Shown here: positions 52,360 to 63,279 of the stretch, piece by piece
Layout: every line of letters starts with the position of its first letter
Numbering within the stretch: the stretch's first letter is position 1
Origin: Gammaproteobacteria bacterium
GTDB taxonomy: Bacteria > Pseudomonadota > Gammaproteobacteria > Enterobacterales > Permianibacteraceae
DNA length: 64,000 bases
Direction: 5' to 3'
NCBI GenBank assembly: GCA_016182845.1
Contig: JACPFT010000004.1
Location: 1 to 64,000 of the forward strand
Translations under genes and position numbers: made by a program
The notes under the pieces: model-generated
The model's database searches: none
Told to the model about the DNA's origin: nothing
The model's input: the letters and a program-made list of their open reading frames with translations, nothing else

Positions 52360-52417
52360 TTCGGTACGCCTCTTCAGCTTTGCCGAGTTCTCATCAAAAA
52401 AAAAGATGCGCAGAGAC

Positions 52418-52909
52418 TTAGTGTAAGCCCTTGGCATTGGCCTCTTTGAGCAAGGCCTCGTAATCGGGGACCAGGTTGCCGCGTTCGACCTGGGACAGGG
52501 GCAGCTCCACCGTCTCCTTGTCGACGGTCAGGACGATGCTCTCGCCCTTCACCCCGTTGAGCAGGCCCTTGAAATTGCGGCGACCCTTGTGGGGCACGGC
52601 CATCTTCAGCTTGATCACCTGGCCGACCACGGCAACGTAATGGGCGGCGGTGAACAGCGGGCGATCGATGCCCGGCGAGGACACCTCCAGGCGGTACTCG
52701 CCCTGGATCGGGTCTTCCACGTCCAGGATGGAGCCCACCTGGTAGCTGACCTTGGCGCAGTCATCGACGTTCACCTTGTTGGGGTGATCGATGTAGATGC
52801 GCAGGGTCGCGCTACGGCCGTGCTGCACCAGCTCCAGGCCCACCAGTTCGAAACCCAAGGCGGTGACGGCCGGGGCGACGAGTTCGTACAAGCGGTCTTG
52901 CTTGCTCAT
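52418..52909 (-). CDS. rimP: Ribosome maturation factor RimP
   Basis: Helps assemble the 30S subunit. 163 residues. [36 protein letters not shown] begins the family, and [33 protein letters not shown] is the strongly conserved core. First protein gene of the series leading to pnp and located right after the initiator tRNA, as with metY-rimP-nusA in E. coli. Confidence 0.97.
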   Translation of the reverse strand: MSKQDRLYELVAPAVTALGFELVGLELVQHGRSATLRIYIDHPNKVNVDDCAKVSYQVGSILDVEDPIQGEYRLEVSSPGIDRPLFTAAHYVAVVGQVIKLKMAVPHKGRRNFKGLLNGVKGESIVLTVDKETVELPLSQVERGNLVPDYEALLKEANAKGLH

Positions 52910-53057
52910 GGGTTCTCGCGAAATACAAATAAAAAATGGGCACTAGGCCCATCACTGCTCCGTCACGGACCGGCTAAGCCCATGAGGTTATGTCAACTGA
53001 ACGAGAGCATAGCTTAGTTCAGCCACCACATTGAATCCGCCAAAAAATCGCGGGTAC

Positions 53058-53080
53058 AAAAAAGCCCCTTGACGGGGCCT
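53058..53080 (-). terminator. Rho-independent terminator after the initiator tRNA gene
   Basis: GCCCC-TTGAC-GGGGC with a run of six T on the minus strand (53058-53063). The 148 bases from here to rimP contain no gene; rimP is reached by read-through or an unseen promoter. Confidence 0.85.
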
Positions 53081-53114
53081 CTCGTTCGACACCGCCAAGA
53101 CGGTCCGATCAAAG

Positions 53115-53191
<77 letters not shown>

Positions 53192-53205
53192 TCAATGCGG
53201 CGTGC

Positions 53206-53234
53206 ATTGTAGCGAATGTGAGAGTGATCGGCAA
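53206..53234 (-). promoter_or_regulatory. Sigma-70-type promoter of the initiator tRNA
   Basis: On the minus strand TTGCCG (53229-53234) and TACAAT (53206-53211) with a 17-base spacer, followed by a GC-rich discriminator (GCACGCCGC) typical of stringently controlled stable-RNA promoters. Confidence 0.75.
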
Positions 53235-53306
53235 CGCTTACTTTAGAGTAATCCATGGTTCGTGTGCATTGCCCTTGCGCGGCCGAGTCGCCCTGCTCCG
53301 CAAACG

Positions 53307-53333
53307 ACAGAGGCCGCACAAGGCGGCCTCTGT
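53307..53333 (-). terminator. Terminator hairpin at the end of the nuo operon
   Basis: ACAGAGGCCGC (53307-53317) pairs with GCGGCCTCTGT (53323-53333), an 11-bp perfect stem, directly after nuoN. The downstream T-tract is short. Confidence 0.65.
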
Positions 53334-53349
53334 CTGCGAGCGGCATCGC

Positions 53350-54798
53350 TTAGGAAGCGAACACCGCCGCGCACAGGGCCAGCAGCGGGCCGGGCATGAG
53401 GCCCAGGACCAGCATGGACAGGCCGGCGATGCTGAAGGCCAGGCGCAGGTCGCCGGCGGTCTGCAGTTCCGGGGCCTCGCCCTCGTCGAAGAAGATGGCC
53501 TTGACGACGCGCAGGTAGTACCAGGCACCCACCACCGCGAACAGCACGGCGATGGCGGCCAGCCAGACGGCATGGGGCAGGCCGCTGTCGAGCACGGCGC
53601 GGATCACTTCCAGCTTGGGCCAGAAACCGACCAGGGGCGGCACGCCGGCCATGGACATCATGATGAACATCATCATCAGGGCATGCCAGGGACTGCGCTT
53701 CCACAGGCCCTTGAAGTCGTCGATGGACTCGCATTCGAAGCCGGCGCGGGTCATCACCAGGATCATGCCGAAGCCGGCCACCGACATCAGGGCATAGACC
53801 AGGATGTAGAACATGGCGGCGCTATAGCCCTGGGCCGTGCCGGACAGCAGGCCCAGGAGGAAATAGCCGATATGGGCGATGCCTGAGAAGGCCAGCATGC
53901 GCTTGATATTGCTCTGGGCCACGGCGCTGACGTTGCCGATGACGATGGACAGCATGCACAGGATGGTCAGCAGCAGCTGCCACTGGGCCAGGACCGAGTT
54001 CAGGGTCTCGGGCAAGAGGCGCATGGCCATGCCGAACACCGCGATCTTGGGGGCCGAGGACACCAGGGCACTCACCGAGGTGGGCGCGCCGTGGTACACG
54101 TCCGGCACCCACATATGGAAGGGCACGGCGCCCAGCTTGAAGGCGATGCCGGCCACCAGGAAGATGGCGCCGAAGGTCAGCAACGCGGCCTTGTCCGGGT
54201 GAGCAGCGAGGATTTCCACGGCCTTGGCCTGGACTTCGGTGATCTGGATGGAGCCGGTCACGCCGTAGATCATGGACATGCCATAGAGCAGCAGGCCCGA
54301 GGCCAGGGCGCCCATGACGAAGTACTTCATGGCGGCTTCGGGGCCGTCCGTGGAGTCGCGGCGCATGGCGACCATGGCGTAGAGCGACAGGGACAGCAGC
54401 TCCAGGCCGAGGTAAATCGTCAGGAAGCTGTATCCGGAGACCATGACCAGCATGCCCAAGGAGGCGAACAGGGCCAGGATGTAGTACTCGCCGCGGTGGA
54501 AGCTGCGCTGGTTGATGTAGTCGCGGGAGAACATCAGGACCAGGGCCATCACCGCCAGCATCCCGGCCTTCAGCAGGGTCGCCATGCCGTCCACCACGAA
54601 CATGCCGTGGTAGAGGACTTCGCGGGCCGCGCCGAAGTTCTGCAGGTTGAGCACGAAGGTCGCGACCAGGCTGAGCTGGGCCAGACCATAGGTGAGCGTG
54701 CGCTTCTCATCGCCTACATACAGGTCGATGAGCAGAATCGCGCAGGCGGCCGCCAGGAGGAAGAGCTCCGGCAGCATGGGCATCAGGTTCGCGCTCAT
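53350..54798 (-). CDS. nuoN: NADH-quinone oxidoreductase subunit N
   Basis: Antiporter-like proton-pumping subunit of complex I. 482 residues and about 14 membrane helices. It shows the Mrp-type core with GLELLSLSLYAMVAM, KLGAVPFHMWVPDVYHGAPT and the LAFSGIAHIGYFLLG segment. The start overlaps the nuoM stop by one base (TAATG). Last gene of the nuo operon, before a terminator. Confidence 0.97.
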   Translation of the reverse strand: MSANLMPMLPELFLLAAACAILLIDLYVGDEKRTLTYGLAQLSLVATFVLNLQNFGAAREVLYHGMFVVDGMATLLKAGMLAVMALVLMFSRDYINQRSFHRGEYYILALFASLGMLVMVSGYSFLTIYLGLELLSLSLYAMVAMRRDSTDGPEAAMKYFVMGALASGLLLYGMSMIYGVTGSIQITEVQAKAVEILAAHPDKAALLTFGAIFLVAGIAFKLGAVPFHMWVPDVYHGAPTSVSALVSSAPKIAVFGMAMRLLPETLNSVLAQWQLLLTILCMLSIVIGNVSAVAQSNIKRMLAFSGIAHIGYFLLGLLSGTAQGYSAAMFYILVYALMSVAGFGMILVMTRAGFECESIDDFKGLWKRSPWHALMMMFIMMSMAGVPPLVGFWPKLEVIRAVLDSGLPHAVWLAAIAVLFAVVGAWYYLRVVKAIFFDEGEAPELQTAGDLRLAFSIAGLSMLVLGLMPGPLLALCAAVFAS

Positions 54799-56330
54799 TA
54801 TCGGCAGACCCCTTCAACGACAGTTTGCAGTTTGGACTGGACGCCGCAGCCGATCAGATGCTGCACGGACGGCTCCATGACGGTGGTGAGCGCCTTAGGG
54901 TACAGGCCCAGGGCCAGGGTCATCACGGCGAGCACGGCCAGGATCAGGAACTCGCGCTTGTTGAGGTCCGGCAACTCGGCCACGTGCTTGTTGGCCACCT
55001 CGCCGAAGACCACGCGCTTGTACATCCACAGGGTGTAGGCGGCGCCGGTGATGAGCGACACGGAAGCCAGGAAGGCGTACCAGAAATTGGCCTTGAAGGC
55101 GGCGACGATCACCATGAACTCGCCCACGAAACCGGCCGTGCCCGGCAGGCCGGCATTGGCCATGGCGAAGAGCATGAAGAAGGCGGCGAACTTGGGCATG
55201 GAATTCGCTACCCCGCCGTAATCGCCGATCATGCGCGAGTGCATGCGGTCGTACATGACGCCGACGCAGAGGAAGAGCGCGGCGGACACGAAGCCGTGGG
55301 AGATCATCTGCACCAGGGCGCCCTGGAAGCCCAGGGCCGCATGGGTGTTGGCGCCGACCAGCTTGAAGACGATGAAGAAGCCCAGGGTCACGAAGCCCAT
55401 GTGGGCGATGGACGAATAGGCGATCAGCTTCTTCATGTCCTTCTGCACCAGGGCGACCAGGCCGATATAGACCACGGCGATCAGGGACAGGGCGATGATG
55501 ATATTGGCCAGGTCCGCCGAGGCGTCCGGGGTGATGGGCAGGTTGAAGCGCAGGAAGCCGTAAGTGCCCATCTTCAGCATGATGGCCGCCAGGACCACGG
55601 AACCGCCGGTCGGGGCTTCCACGTGGGCGTCCGGCAACCAGGTGTGAACCGGGAACATCGGCACCTTGACGGCGAAGGCCAGGAAGAAGGCGATGAAGAT
55701 CAGGGTCTGGGGACCCATTTCCAGGGGCAGCTTGTGCATGGCCTCGATGGCGAAGCTGCCGCCCTTGATGCCCATGTAGATCAGCGCCACCAGCATGAGC
55801 ACCGAGCCCAGGAAGGTGTAGAGGAAGAACTTCAGGGTCGCGTAGACGCGGTTCGGGCCACCCCAGATGCCGATGATCAGGAACATCGGGATCAGCATGA
55901 ATTCCCAGAACACGTAGAACAGCATGGCGTCGGTGGCCGCGAACACGCCGTTCATCAGGCCGGTCATGACCAGGAAGGCGGCCATGTAATGGGACACGCG
56001 CTTCTCGATGACTTCCCAGCCCGCCAGGACCACCAGAACCGTCGTGAACGAGGTCAGGGCGATCAGGGGCATGGCGAAACCGTCCACGCCCAGGGCGTAG
56101 TTGATCTCGATGTTACCGAGGCGAATCCAGTTCGCGTGCTCGACGTATTGCATGGCCGCCGTGGTGGTATCGAAACCGGTCCACAGCGGGATGCACAGGC
56201 CGAAGGTCGCCAGGGCTATGCCCAGGGACAACCACTTGCTGGCGGCGGTGTTGCGCTCGCCGGTACCGAACAGGACTGCCAAACCACCCGCGATCGGCAG
56301 CCAAATCAGGAGACTTAAGAGATTGGTCAT
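54798..56330 (-). CDS. nuoM: NADH-quinone oxidoreductase subunit M
   Basis: Proton-pumping membrane subunit of complex I. 510 residues. The key features are FWEFMLIPMFLIIGIWGG (pump Glu), FFLAFAVKVPMFPVHTWLPDAHVEAPTGGS (pump Lys and the NuoM signature), and LIAYSSIAHMGFVTLG. It lies 18 bases after nuoL. Confidence 0.98.
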   Translation of the reverse strand: MTNLLSLLIWLPIAGGLAVLFGTGERNTAASKWLSLGIALATFGLCIPLWTGFDTTTAAMQYVEHANWIRLGNIEINYALGVDGFAMPLIALTSFTTVLVVLAGWEVIEKRVSHYMAAFLVMTGLMNGVFAATDAMLFYVFWEFMLIPMFLIIGIWGGPNRVYATLKFFLYTFLGSVLMLVALIYMGIKGGSFAIEAMHKLPLEMGPQTLIFIAFFLAFAVKVPMFPVHTWLPDAHVEAPTGGSVVLAAIMLKMGTYGFLRFNLPITPDASADLANIIIALSLIAVVYIGLVALVQKDMKKLIAYSSIAHMGFVTLGFFIVFKLVGANTHAALGFQGALVQMISHGFVSAALFLCVGVMYDRMHSRMIGDYGGVANSMPKFAAFFMLFAMANAGLPGTAGFVGEFMVIVAAFKANFWYAFLASVSLITGAAYTLWMYKRVVFGEVANKHVAELPDLNKREFLILAVLAVMTLALGLYPKALTTVMEPSVQHLIGCGVQSKLQTVVEGVCR

Positions 56331-56348
56331 TGTCGTTATCCTTGAGCC

Positions 56349-58388
56349 TCAGCGAGCGAAATACAGCCAGGTGAAGAACACCAGCAGGCCGATGATCATG
56401 GCGAAGGCATAGTGATACAGGTAGCCGGACTGGAGCTTGCGCACCTGGGCCGCCACGCGGCCGACCGTGCGGGCCGTGCCGTTCACCATCATGCCGTCGA
56501 TGACGGTCATGTCGCCCCAGTGCCAAAGTTTCTTGCCCACGGCGACGGAGCCGTTGGCGAACACGGCCTGGTTGAAGTCGTCGAAGCCGTACTTGTTGTG
56601 CATCAGCTTGTAGATCGGCGAGAACACTTCCGCGATCTTCTTGGGCACGGCCGGCATCATCACGAACAAGACATAGGCCGCCACCACGCCGCCCAGGGCC
56701 AGCCAGAACGGCAGGGTCTGTACGGCATGCAGGGCGAAGCCGGCGGCGCCGCCCACGTGATGCCATTCTTCCCGCAGGTGTTCCAGGGTGTTGTGGTTGT
56801 CGGCCACATAGATCACGCCCTTGAAGAAGTCGCCGATGAGCATGGGCTCGGTGAAGAACCAGGCCACGCAGACCGAGGGAATGGCCAGGGCGACCAGGGG
56901 CAGCCAGACCACCCAGGGCGATTCATGGGGCTTCTGGGCCTCATGGTGGGCATGACCGTGGGTATGAGAGCCGTGGTGCGCATCGTCGTGATGGGTCGCC
57001 GAATGGTGATGGGACTCGCCGAAGCGCTCCTTGGTGTGGAACACCAGGAAGTACATGCGGAAGCTGTACAGGGCGGTGATGAACACGCCCACTAAGACGC
57101 AGAAATAGGCATAGCCCGAGCCGGCGATGGTCGAAGCATGCACCGCCTCGATAATGGCGTCCTTGGAATAGAAGCCGGCGAAGCCCGGGGTGCCGATCAG
57201 GGCCAGGGAACCCAGGAGCGAGGTGATCCAGGTGATGGGCATGTACTTCTTCAGATTGCCCATGGCGCGGATGTCCTGCTCATGGTGCATGCCGATGATC
57301 ACCGAGCCGGCGCCGAGGAACAGCAGGGCCTTGAAGAAGGCATGGGTCATCAGGTGGAAGACGCCGGCGGCATAGGCCGAGACGCCCAGGGCCACGACCA
57401 TGTAGCCCAGCTGGGACAGCGTGGAATAGGCCACGACGCGCTTGATGTCGTTCTGGATCAGGCCCAGGAAGCCCATGAACAGCGCGGTGGTGGCGCCGAT
57501 CACCAGGACGAAGCTCAGCGCCGTCTCGCTCAATTCGAACAGCGGCGACATGCGCGCGACCATGAACACGCCAGCGGTCACCATGGTGGCGGCGTGGATC
57601 AGGGCGGAGATCGGGGTCGGGCCTTCCATGGAGTCGGGCAGCCAGACGTGCAGGGGCACCTGGGCGGACTTGCCCATGGCGCCGATGAACAAGCAGATGC
57701 AGATCACGGTCATCACCGCCCAGGGATGGCCGGCGAAGAGTTCCATGGTCGGGTTGCCGGCGGCGAAGGCCGGGGCCTTGCCGAACACGGTGTAGTAATC
57801 CAGGGAACCGAAATACATCAACACGCCGGCGATGCCCAAGAGGAAGCCGAAGTCGCCGACGCGGTTGACCAGGAAGGCCTTCATGTTGGCGTAGATGGCG
57901 GTCGGACGCTTGAACCAGAAGCCGATCAGCAGGTAGGACACCAGGCCCACCGCTTCCCAGCCGAAGAACAGCTGCAGGAAGTTATTGGCCATCACCAGCA
58001 TGAGCATGGAGAAGGTGAACAGGGAGATATAGCTGAAGAAGCGCTGGTAGCCCGGATCTTCGTGCATATAGCCGATGGTGTAGACATGCACCATCAGGGA
58101 CACGGAGGTCACCACCACCATCATCATGGCGGTCAGGTTGTCCACCAGGAAGCCCACGTTCATGGACAGATCGCCCACCAGGGCCCATTCGTAAACGGTG
58201 GCGTTATAGACCGGCGCGGCGTTGAAGGCGTGCTGGTAGAACACATAGACCGACAGGGCGGCGGCGATGGCCACGCCCGCGATGGTCACGGTATGGGCGC
58301 CGGCACGGCCGATCTGCTTGCCGAACAGGCCGGCGAGGATCGAGCCGATGAGCGGCGCCAGTACGACGGCGAGATAGATGTTTTCCAT
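56349..58388 (-). CDS. nuoL: NADH-quinone oxidoreductase subunit L
   Basis: Largest antiporter-like subunit of complex I with the long lateral helix. 679 residues. FGWEAVGLVSYLLIGFWF, KSAQVPLHVWLPDSMEGPTPISALIHAATM and VVAYSTLSQLGYMVVALG are present. A His-rich loop (about 458-486, HHHSATHHDDAHHGSHTHGH) lies before the C-terminal part; similar His-rich stretches occur in other proteobacterial NuoL proteins. 8 bases separate it from nuoK. Confidence 0.98.
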   Translation of the reverse strand: MENIYLAVVLAPLIGSILAGLFGKQIGRAGAHTVTIAGVAIAAALSVYVFYQHAFNAAPVYNATVYEWALVGDLSMNVGFLVDNLTAMMMVVVTSVSLMVHVYTIGYMHEDPGYQRFFSYISLFTFSMLMLVMANNFLQLFFGWEAVGLVSYLLIGFWFKRPTAIYANMKAFLVNRVGDFGFLLGIAGVLMYFGSLDYYTVFGKAPAFAAGNPTMELFAGHPWAVMTVICICLFIGAMGKSAQVPLHVWLPDSMEGPTPISALIHAATMVTAGVFMVARMSPLFELSETALSFVLVIGATTALFMGFLGLIQNDIKRVVAYSTLSQLGYMVVALGVSAYAAGVFHLMTHAFFKALLFLGAGSVIIGMHHEQDIRAMGNLKKYMPITWITSLLGSLALIGTPGFAGFYSKDAIIEAVHASTIAGSGYAYFCVLVGVFITALYSFRMYFLVFHTKERFGESHHHSATHHDDAHHGSHTHGHAHHEAQKPHESPWVVWLPLVALAIPSVCVAWFFTEPMLIGDFFKGVIYVADNHNTLEHLREEWHHVGGAAGFALHAVQTLPFWLALGGVVAAYVLFVMMPAVPKKIAEVFSPIYKLMHNKYGFDDFNQAVFANGSVAVGKKLWHWGDMTVIDGMMVNGTARTVGRVAAQVRKLQSGYLYHYAFAMIIGLLVFFTWLYFAR

Positions 58389-58396
58389 GTTCTCGC

Positions 58397-58702
58397 TTAC
58401 CCCTTGAGATGGTCGAGTTCTTCGACATTGATGGTGTTGCGGTTACGGAACAACACGACCAGGATCGCCAGACCGATGGCCGCTTCAGCCGCGGCAACCG
58501 TCAGGATGAAGAACACGAAGATCTGGCCGGCGGTATCGCCGAGATAGCGAGAGAAGGCGATGAAATTGGTATTCACCGCCAGCAGCATCAATTCCACGCA
58601 CATCAGCAGGATGATGACGTTCTTGCGGTTCAACACCAGGCCCGCGACCGCGATCGCGAACAGGATGGCGCTGACCACCAGATAATCAGACAGAGCAATC
58701 AT
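58397..58702 (-). CDS. nuoK: NADH-quinone oxidoreductase subunit K
   Basis: Small membrane subunit with three helices. 101 residues. [17 protein letters not shown] carries the conserved membrane Glu used in proton transfer; [18 protein letters not shown] has the second. [17 protein letters not shown] is the typical start. Confidence 0.97.
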   Translation of the reverse strand: MIALSDYLVVSAILFAIAVAGLVLNRKNVIILLMCVELMLLAVNTNFIAFSRYLGDTAGQIFVFFILTVAAAEAAIGLAILVVLFRNRNTINVEELDHLKG

Positions 58703-58720
58703 CGTTATCCCCAGTCCTCG

Positions 58721-59359
58721 TTATTCCGACGCGGCATCGGATGCCGGCGCCGCTTGTTCTTTCTTGACCGCGGCCATCTTGACCAGCTGCACGCGATCCG
58801 CGCGATTCACGGCCACCTGCCATTCCGGCTTCTGCACCTTGCGCTCGCGGGAACCGCGGAAGGTCAGGCTGATGGCGGCGACGATGGCCACCAGGAGCAG
58901 GACCGCCGCCAGCTCGAACGGATAGAAATAATCCGTATAGATGAGCATGCCCAGTTCCTTGATGTTCGAGTACTCGGCCGGGTGCGCCGCCGGCGTGGCA
59001 TAGGCCTCCAGGCCGAAGTGCACGCTGGACACGATGCTGTAGATGGCCGCGAACACCAGGCCGGCGACCACGAGGGCCAGCGGCAGGAAGCGCACGAAAC
59101 CGGACTTCAGGGCCGCGTAGTCCACGTCCAGCATCATCACCACGAACAGGAACAGGACCATGACCGCGCCCACGTAGACGAGGACCAGGGAAATGGCCAG
59201 GAACTCGGCCTCCAGCAGCATCCACAGGATGGCCGAACAGACGAAGCACAACACCAGGAACAGGGTGGCGCGCACGGAATTGCGCGTGGTCACCACCAGG
59301 CTGGCCGACGCGATCAGGATCGCGGCGAAGACGTAAAAAATGATCTTTTCGACACTCAT
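58721..59359 (-). CDS. nuoJ: NADH-quinone oxidoreductase subunit J
   Basis: Membrane subunit with five helices. 212 residues. RATLFLVLCFVCSAILWMLLEAEFLAISLVLVYVGAVMVLFLFVVMMLD is nearly invariant in NuoJ, and the pi-bulge region lies within YVGAVMVLFLF. A hydrophilic tail (about 165-212) follows. GAGGAG precedes the ATG. Confidence 0.97.
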   Translation of the reverse strand: MSVEKIIFYVFAAILIASASLVVTTRNSVRATLFLVLCFVCSAILWMLLEAEFLAISLVLVYVGAVMVLFLFVVMMLDVDYAALKSGFVRFLPLALVVAGLVFAAIYSIVSSVHFGLEAYATPAAHPAEYSNIKELGMLIYTDYFYPFELAAVLLLVAIVAAISLTFRGSRERKVQKPEWQVAVNRADRVQLVKMAAVKKEQAAPASDAASE

Positions 59360-59369
59360 GCCAGACTCC

Positions 59370-59852
59370 TCAACGGTAAGCCGCGTCGAGAGCGCGGTCG
59401 GCGGCGATCTGGGCTTCGTACTTGTCGCCGACGGCCAGCAGCTTCGCCTTGGTCATGATGTGCTCGCCGCGCTTCTCGAAGTGGTAATCGAACACGCGGG
59501 TCTCCACGATGGAGTCCACCGGGCAGGATTCCTCGCAGAAGCCGCAGAAGATGCACTTGAACAGGTCGATCTCGTAGCGCGTCGTGCGGCGGGTGCCGTC
59601 GTCGGCGCGGGGACCGGCCTCGATGGTGATGGCCAGGGCCGGGCACACGGCCTCGCAGAGCTTGCAGGCGATGCAGCGCTCCTCGCCGTTGGGATAACGG
59701 CGCAGGGCGTGCAGGCCGCGGAAGCGGTTGGACTGCGGGGTGTTCTCTTCCGGGTACTGGACCGTGACCTTGGGCTGGAAGAAATACTTCAGGGTCAGGC
59801 GCAGGCCCTGCAGCAGTTCGACCAGCAGGAAACTCTTGATAATGTGCTTCAT
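59370..59852 (-). CDS. nuoI: NADH-quinone oxidoreductase subunit I
   Basis: Carries the two 4Fe-4S clusters N6a and N6b that pass electrons towards N2. 160 residues. The two ferredoxin motifs [16 protein letters not shown] and [17 protein letters not shown] are complete. An N-terminal amphipathic segment ([20 protein letters not shown]) rests on the membrane. It begins directly after the nuoH stop. Confidence 0.98.
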   Translation of the reverse strand: MKHIIKSFLLVELLQGLRLTLKYFFQPKVTVQYPEENTPQSNRFRGLHALRRYPNGEERCIACKLCEAVCPALAITIEAGPRADDGTRRTTRYEIDLFKCIFCGFCEESCPVDSIVETRVFDYHFEKRGEHIMTKAKLLAVGDKYEAQIAADRALDAAYR

Positions 59853-60905
59853 TTAGATCACGCCTCCCTTCACCAGCGCGGCGGTCACGACCACCCAGAC
59901 GATGGTCAGCGGAATGAATACCTTCCAGCCCAGGCGCATGACCTGGTCATAGCGGAAGCGCGGGAAGGTGGCGCGGACCCAGAGGAAGGCGAACATGAAG
60001 AATGCGGTCTTCACCAAGAGCCAGACGAAGCTGGACGCGCCCAGCAGGCCCCAGGATTCCGGGAAGGGGCTGAGCCAGCCGCCGAAGAACAGCACGGCGG
60101 TCAACAGGGACACCAGGATCATGTCGGCGTATTCGGCCAGGAAGTACAGGGCGAAGGGCGCGCCGGCGTATTCCACGAAATAACCGGCGACAATTTCCGA
60201 CTCGCCTTCCGGCAGGTCGAAGGGCGCGCGGTTGGTCTCGGCGAGGCCGGACACGAAGTACACCACCAGCATGGGCAAGAGCGGCAGCCAATTCCAGCTG
60301 AAGAAACCGCCCTGCTGGGCATTGACGATCTCGCCGAAATTCATCGAGTGGCTGACCAGGAGCACGCAGACGATGGCGAAGCCCATGGCGATTTCATAGG
60401 ACACGATCTGAGCCGCCGAGCGCAGGGCGCCCAGGAAGCCGTACTTGGAGTTGGACGCCCAGCCGCCCACGATAACCCCGTAGACCGTCAAAGACGTCAT
60501 CGCCAGGATGTAGAGCAGGCCGGCATTGACGTCGGCCAGGGCCACGCCCGCGTCGAAGGGCACTACCGCCCAGGCGGCGAAGGCCGGCGCCAGGGTCAGC
60601 AAGGGAGCGATGATGAACAGGCCCTTGTTGGCGCCGGAGGGCACGATGATTTCCTTCATCAGCAGCTTCACCACGTCGGCGAAGGGCTGGAGGAGACCAA
60701 ACGGACCCACTCGGTTCGGCCCGATACGAACCTGCATAAAGCCGATGACCTTGCGTTCCGCCAGGGTATAGAAGGCGACGCAGATCACCAGGGGCAGCAG
60801 GACGCTGAGGATCTTGACCAGGGTCCAGGCGACGGTCAGGACGCCGGCGATGAAGGGATCACCGCCCGCGACCGAGTCCATCCATGCGTGAATAGCTTCT
60901 AGCAT
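59853..60905 (-). CDS. nuoH: NADH-quinone oxidoreductase subunit H
   Basis: Membrane subunit forming the quinone chamber. 350 residues with eight helices. [36 protein letters not shown] and [30 protein letters not shown] (conserved acidic loop) are present; it ends in [31 protein letters not shown] precedes the ATG. Confidence 0.98.
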   Translation of the reverse strand: MLEAIHAWMDSVAGGDPFIAGVLTVAWTLVKILSVLLPLVICVAFYTLAERKVIGFMQVRIGPNRVGPFGLLQPFADVVKLLMKEIIVPSGANKGLFIIAPLLTLAPAFAAWAVVPFDAGVALADVNAGLLYILAMTSLTVYGVIVGGWASNSKYGFLGALRSAAQIVSYEIAMGFAIVCVLLVSHSMNFGEIVNAQQGGFFSWNWLPLLPMLVVYFVSGLAETNRAPFDLPEGESEIVAGYFVEYAGAPFALYFLAEYADMILVSLLTAVLFFGGWLSPFPESWGLLGASSFVWLLVKTAFFMFAFLWVRATFPRFRYDQVMRLGWKVFIPLTIVWVVVTAALVKGGVI

Positions 60906-60918
60906 TCTTGTTATCTCC

Positions 60919-63252
60919 TCACGCCTTCTCGACGCTCAGGGCGCCGAACAGGGAACCGAGAGCGGCCTGGGACGACACCAGCACGGTCTTGGCCGGCAGG
61001 CGATCATCGACATTGACCGGCAGCTCGACCTGGGCCTCGCCCTGACGGACGCGAACCTTGTCGCCGTCGGCGACGCCCAGCTGGGCGGCCAGGGCCGGCG
61101 CCAGACCGGCCACGGCGGTCGCGGCATCGGCGGTCTTGTTCAGGGCCGGGGCACGGCGCACCAGGGCATCGGCGGCATAGAGCGGCACTTCGCCCAGGCG
61201 CACCAGACCTTCGCCAGCGCCATTGACGGCGGCGAGCTTGATGCTGCCGGCATGCACCGTGGCGCTGTCGGCCAGAGCCTTGAGCTCGGCGGCCACATCC
61301 TCCGAGGACACGTAGTCATAGCCCTTGAGGTTGAGCAGATTGCCCAGTACGCGCAGCACCTTCCAGGCCGGACGGGCCTCGCCCTTGGCCGGGACCACGG
61401 CGGCGAAGCTCTGCCACAGGCCTTCGACATTGACGAAGGAACCGGAGGTCTCGGTGAAGGCCGCCACCGGCAGCAGTACGTCGGCATAGTCGCGGGCCGC
61501 GCCGTCGTTGAAGGCGGACAGGGACACCACGAACTCGGCGTTGTTGAGGGCCTTGAGGGCGGCGGCGCCATCGGCGGAATCCAGCTCCGGCTCCACGCTC
61601 ATCAGCACGAAGGCCTTGAGGCCGGCGCTGAGCATGTCCTTGGCGGCCAGGCCGGGCTTGACCAGGCTGCGGCCGCCGGCGGCGCGGTGCGGCACGGCGC
61701 CGGCGATAGTGGCGCCGGCGCTGTTGGCGCCTTCGGTCAGCACGCCGCAGGAGGCGCCGGACAAGGAAGCGATCAGCTGGGCCAGGCCCAGGATCTGGCC
61801 GTAGGCCGGGTGGTTCTGGGCGAGATGGCCGAGGATAACGGCCTTTTTTTCGCCGGCCTTGAGTAGCTCTGCGGCATGGGCCTGGGCGGCGGTCGGAACG
61901 ACATTGGCCAGGGCCTCGGCGGCGTCGGCGGCCAGGGCGGCCGGGTCGGTCACCAGGGCCTTGGCGATGCCGGCCAGTTCGGCGGCCAGGTTCAGGCCGT
62001 CGGCGACGATATGCTCGGCGATCTTGAAGTTGAAGTCGAACTCGGCCGGATTGACCACGGCGATCTTGCCGTTGCGGGTCGCCTTGCGCAGGCGCAGAGC
62101 CGCCAGCGGCACTTCCTTGCGCAGGTTGGAACCGACCAACAGGCAGGCGTCGAGGTTTTCCAGCTCGGCGATGGCCAGCCCCAGTGCCGGGAACAGACCC
62201 TCGGCGTTCTGGGTCGAGACATCGGCGCGGCGCAGGCGGTGATCGACGTTGTTGGAACCCAGGTCGCGCATCAGCTTGGCGGCGAGATAGGCTTCCTCGG
62301 CGGTCGCGTTGGGCGACACCAGGGCGCCCAGCTGCTCGGCCGGAATGGCCTTCAGGCTGTTGGCCACGTGCTCCAGGGCGGTCTGCCAGTCGGTTTCCAC
62401 CCACTGGCCATCGCGCTTGAGCATGGGCTGGGTCAGGCGGTTCTTGCCGTTCAGGGCTTCGTAGGCGAAGCGGTCGCGGTCCGAGATCCAGACTTCGTTG
62501 ATGCCTTCGTTTTCACGGGGCACGACGCGCATGACCTGGCTGCGGCGCTGATGCACATGGACGTTAGTGCCCAGGCAGTCATGGGGCGCGACGGAGTCGG
62601 CCTGGTTCAGTTCCCAGGCGCGGGCGCTGAAGCGAAAGGGCTTGGAGGTCAGGGCGCCGACCGGGCAGAGGTCGATGATATTGCCCGAGACCTCCGAATC
62701 GACGCTCTTCTCGATGAAGGTGCCGATTTCCATGTGCTCGCCGCGGCCGGTGGCACCCATCTCGCGCATGCCGGCGATCTCGGTGCCGAAGCGCACGCAG
62801 CGGGTGCAGTGGATGCAGCGGGTCATGTCGGTGGCGACTAACGGACCGATGTCCTTGTCGCGCACGGCGCGCTTGCCTTCCGTGAAGCGGGACACGTCCT
62901 TGCCGTAGCCGACGGAGATGTCCTGCAACTCGCACTCGCCGCCCTGATCGCAGATCGGGCAATCCAGCGGGTGGTTGATGAGCAGGAATTCCATCACCGA
63001 CTTCTGGGCGACGCGGGCGCGCTCGGAGGCGGTGAACACCACCATGCCCTCGTTGACCGGGGTCGCGCAGGCCGGCAGGGCCTTGGGCGCCTTGGCGACT
63101 TCCACCAGGCACATGCGGCAGTTGGCGGCCACGGACAGCTTCTTGTGGTAACAGAAGCGCGGGATCTTGATCCCGGCCTTGTCGGCGGCTTCGATCAGCA
63201 TGGAGCCCGGTTCGGCCTCCAGCTTCACGCCATCAATTTCGATATTGACCAT
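60919..63252 (-). CDS. nuoG: NADH-quinone oxidoreductase subunit G
   Basis: Iron-sulfur scaffold of the peripheral arm. 777 residues. The 2Fe-2S ligands ([15 protein letters not shown] and the later ACATPV), His/Cys ligands ([14 protein letters not shown]) and 4Fe-4S motifs (HCTRCVRFG...CPVGALT) are present. A molybdopterin-oxidoreductase-like domain follows, degenerate as usual. The ATG at 63252 is preferred over 63258 because AGG then lies at better spacing. Confidence 0.97.
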   Translation of the reverse strand: MVNIEIDGVKLEAEPGSMLIEAADKAGIKIPRFCYHKKLSVAANCRMCLVEVAKAPKALPACATPVNEGMVVFTASERARVAQKSVMEFLLINHPLDCPICDQGGECELQDISVGYGKDVSRFTEGKRAVRDKDIGPLVATDMTRCIHCTRCVRFGTEIAGMREMGATGRGEHMEIGTFIEKSVDSEVSGNIIDLCPVGALTSKPFRFSARAWELNQADSVAPHDCLGTNVHVHQRRSQVMRVVPRENEGINEVWISDRDRFAYEALNGKNRLTQPMLKRDGQWVETDWQTALEHVANSLKAIPAEQLGALVSPNATAEEAYLAAKLMRDLGSNNVDHRLRRADVSTQNAEGLFPALGLAIAELENLDACLLVGSNLRKEVPLAALRLRKATRNGKIAVVNPAEFDFNFKIAEHIVADGLNLAAELAGIAKALVTDPAALAADAAEALANVVPTAAQAHAAELLKAGEKKAVILGHLAQNHPAYGQILGLAQLIASLSGASCGVLTEGANSAGATIAGAVPHRAAGGRSLVKPGLAAKDMLSAGLKAFVLMSVEPELDSADGAAALKALNNAEFVVSLSAFNDGAARDYADVLLPVAAFTETSGSFVNVEGLWQSFAAVVPAKGEARPAWKVLRVLGNLLNLKGYDYVSSEDVAAELKALADSATVHAGSIKLAAVNGAGEGLVRLGEVPLYAADALVRRAPALNKTADAATAVAGLAPALAAQLGVADGDKVRVRQGEAQVELPVNVDDRLPAKTVLVSSQAALGSLFGALSVEKA

Positions 63253-63279
63253 AGTCATAACCTATCTGGCTCCCACGGC

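Noticed and set aside
57138-58547. 469-codon plus-strand frame opposite nuoL
   Set aside because: Antisense shadow of nuoL; extreme His/Gly/Asp composition.
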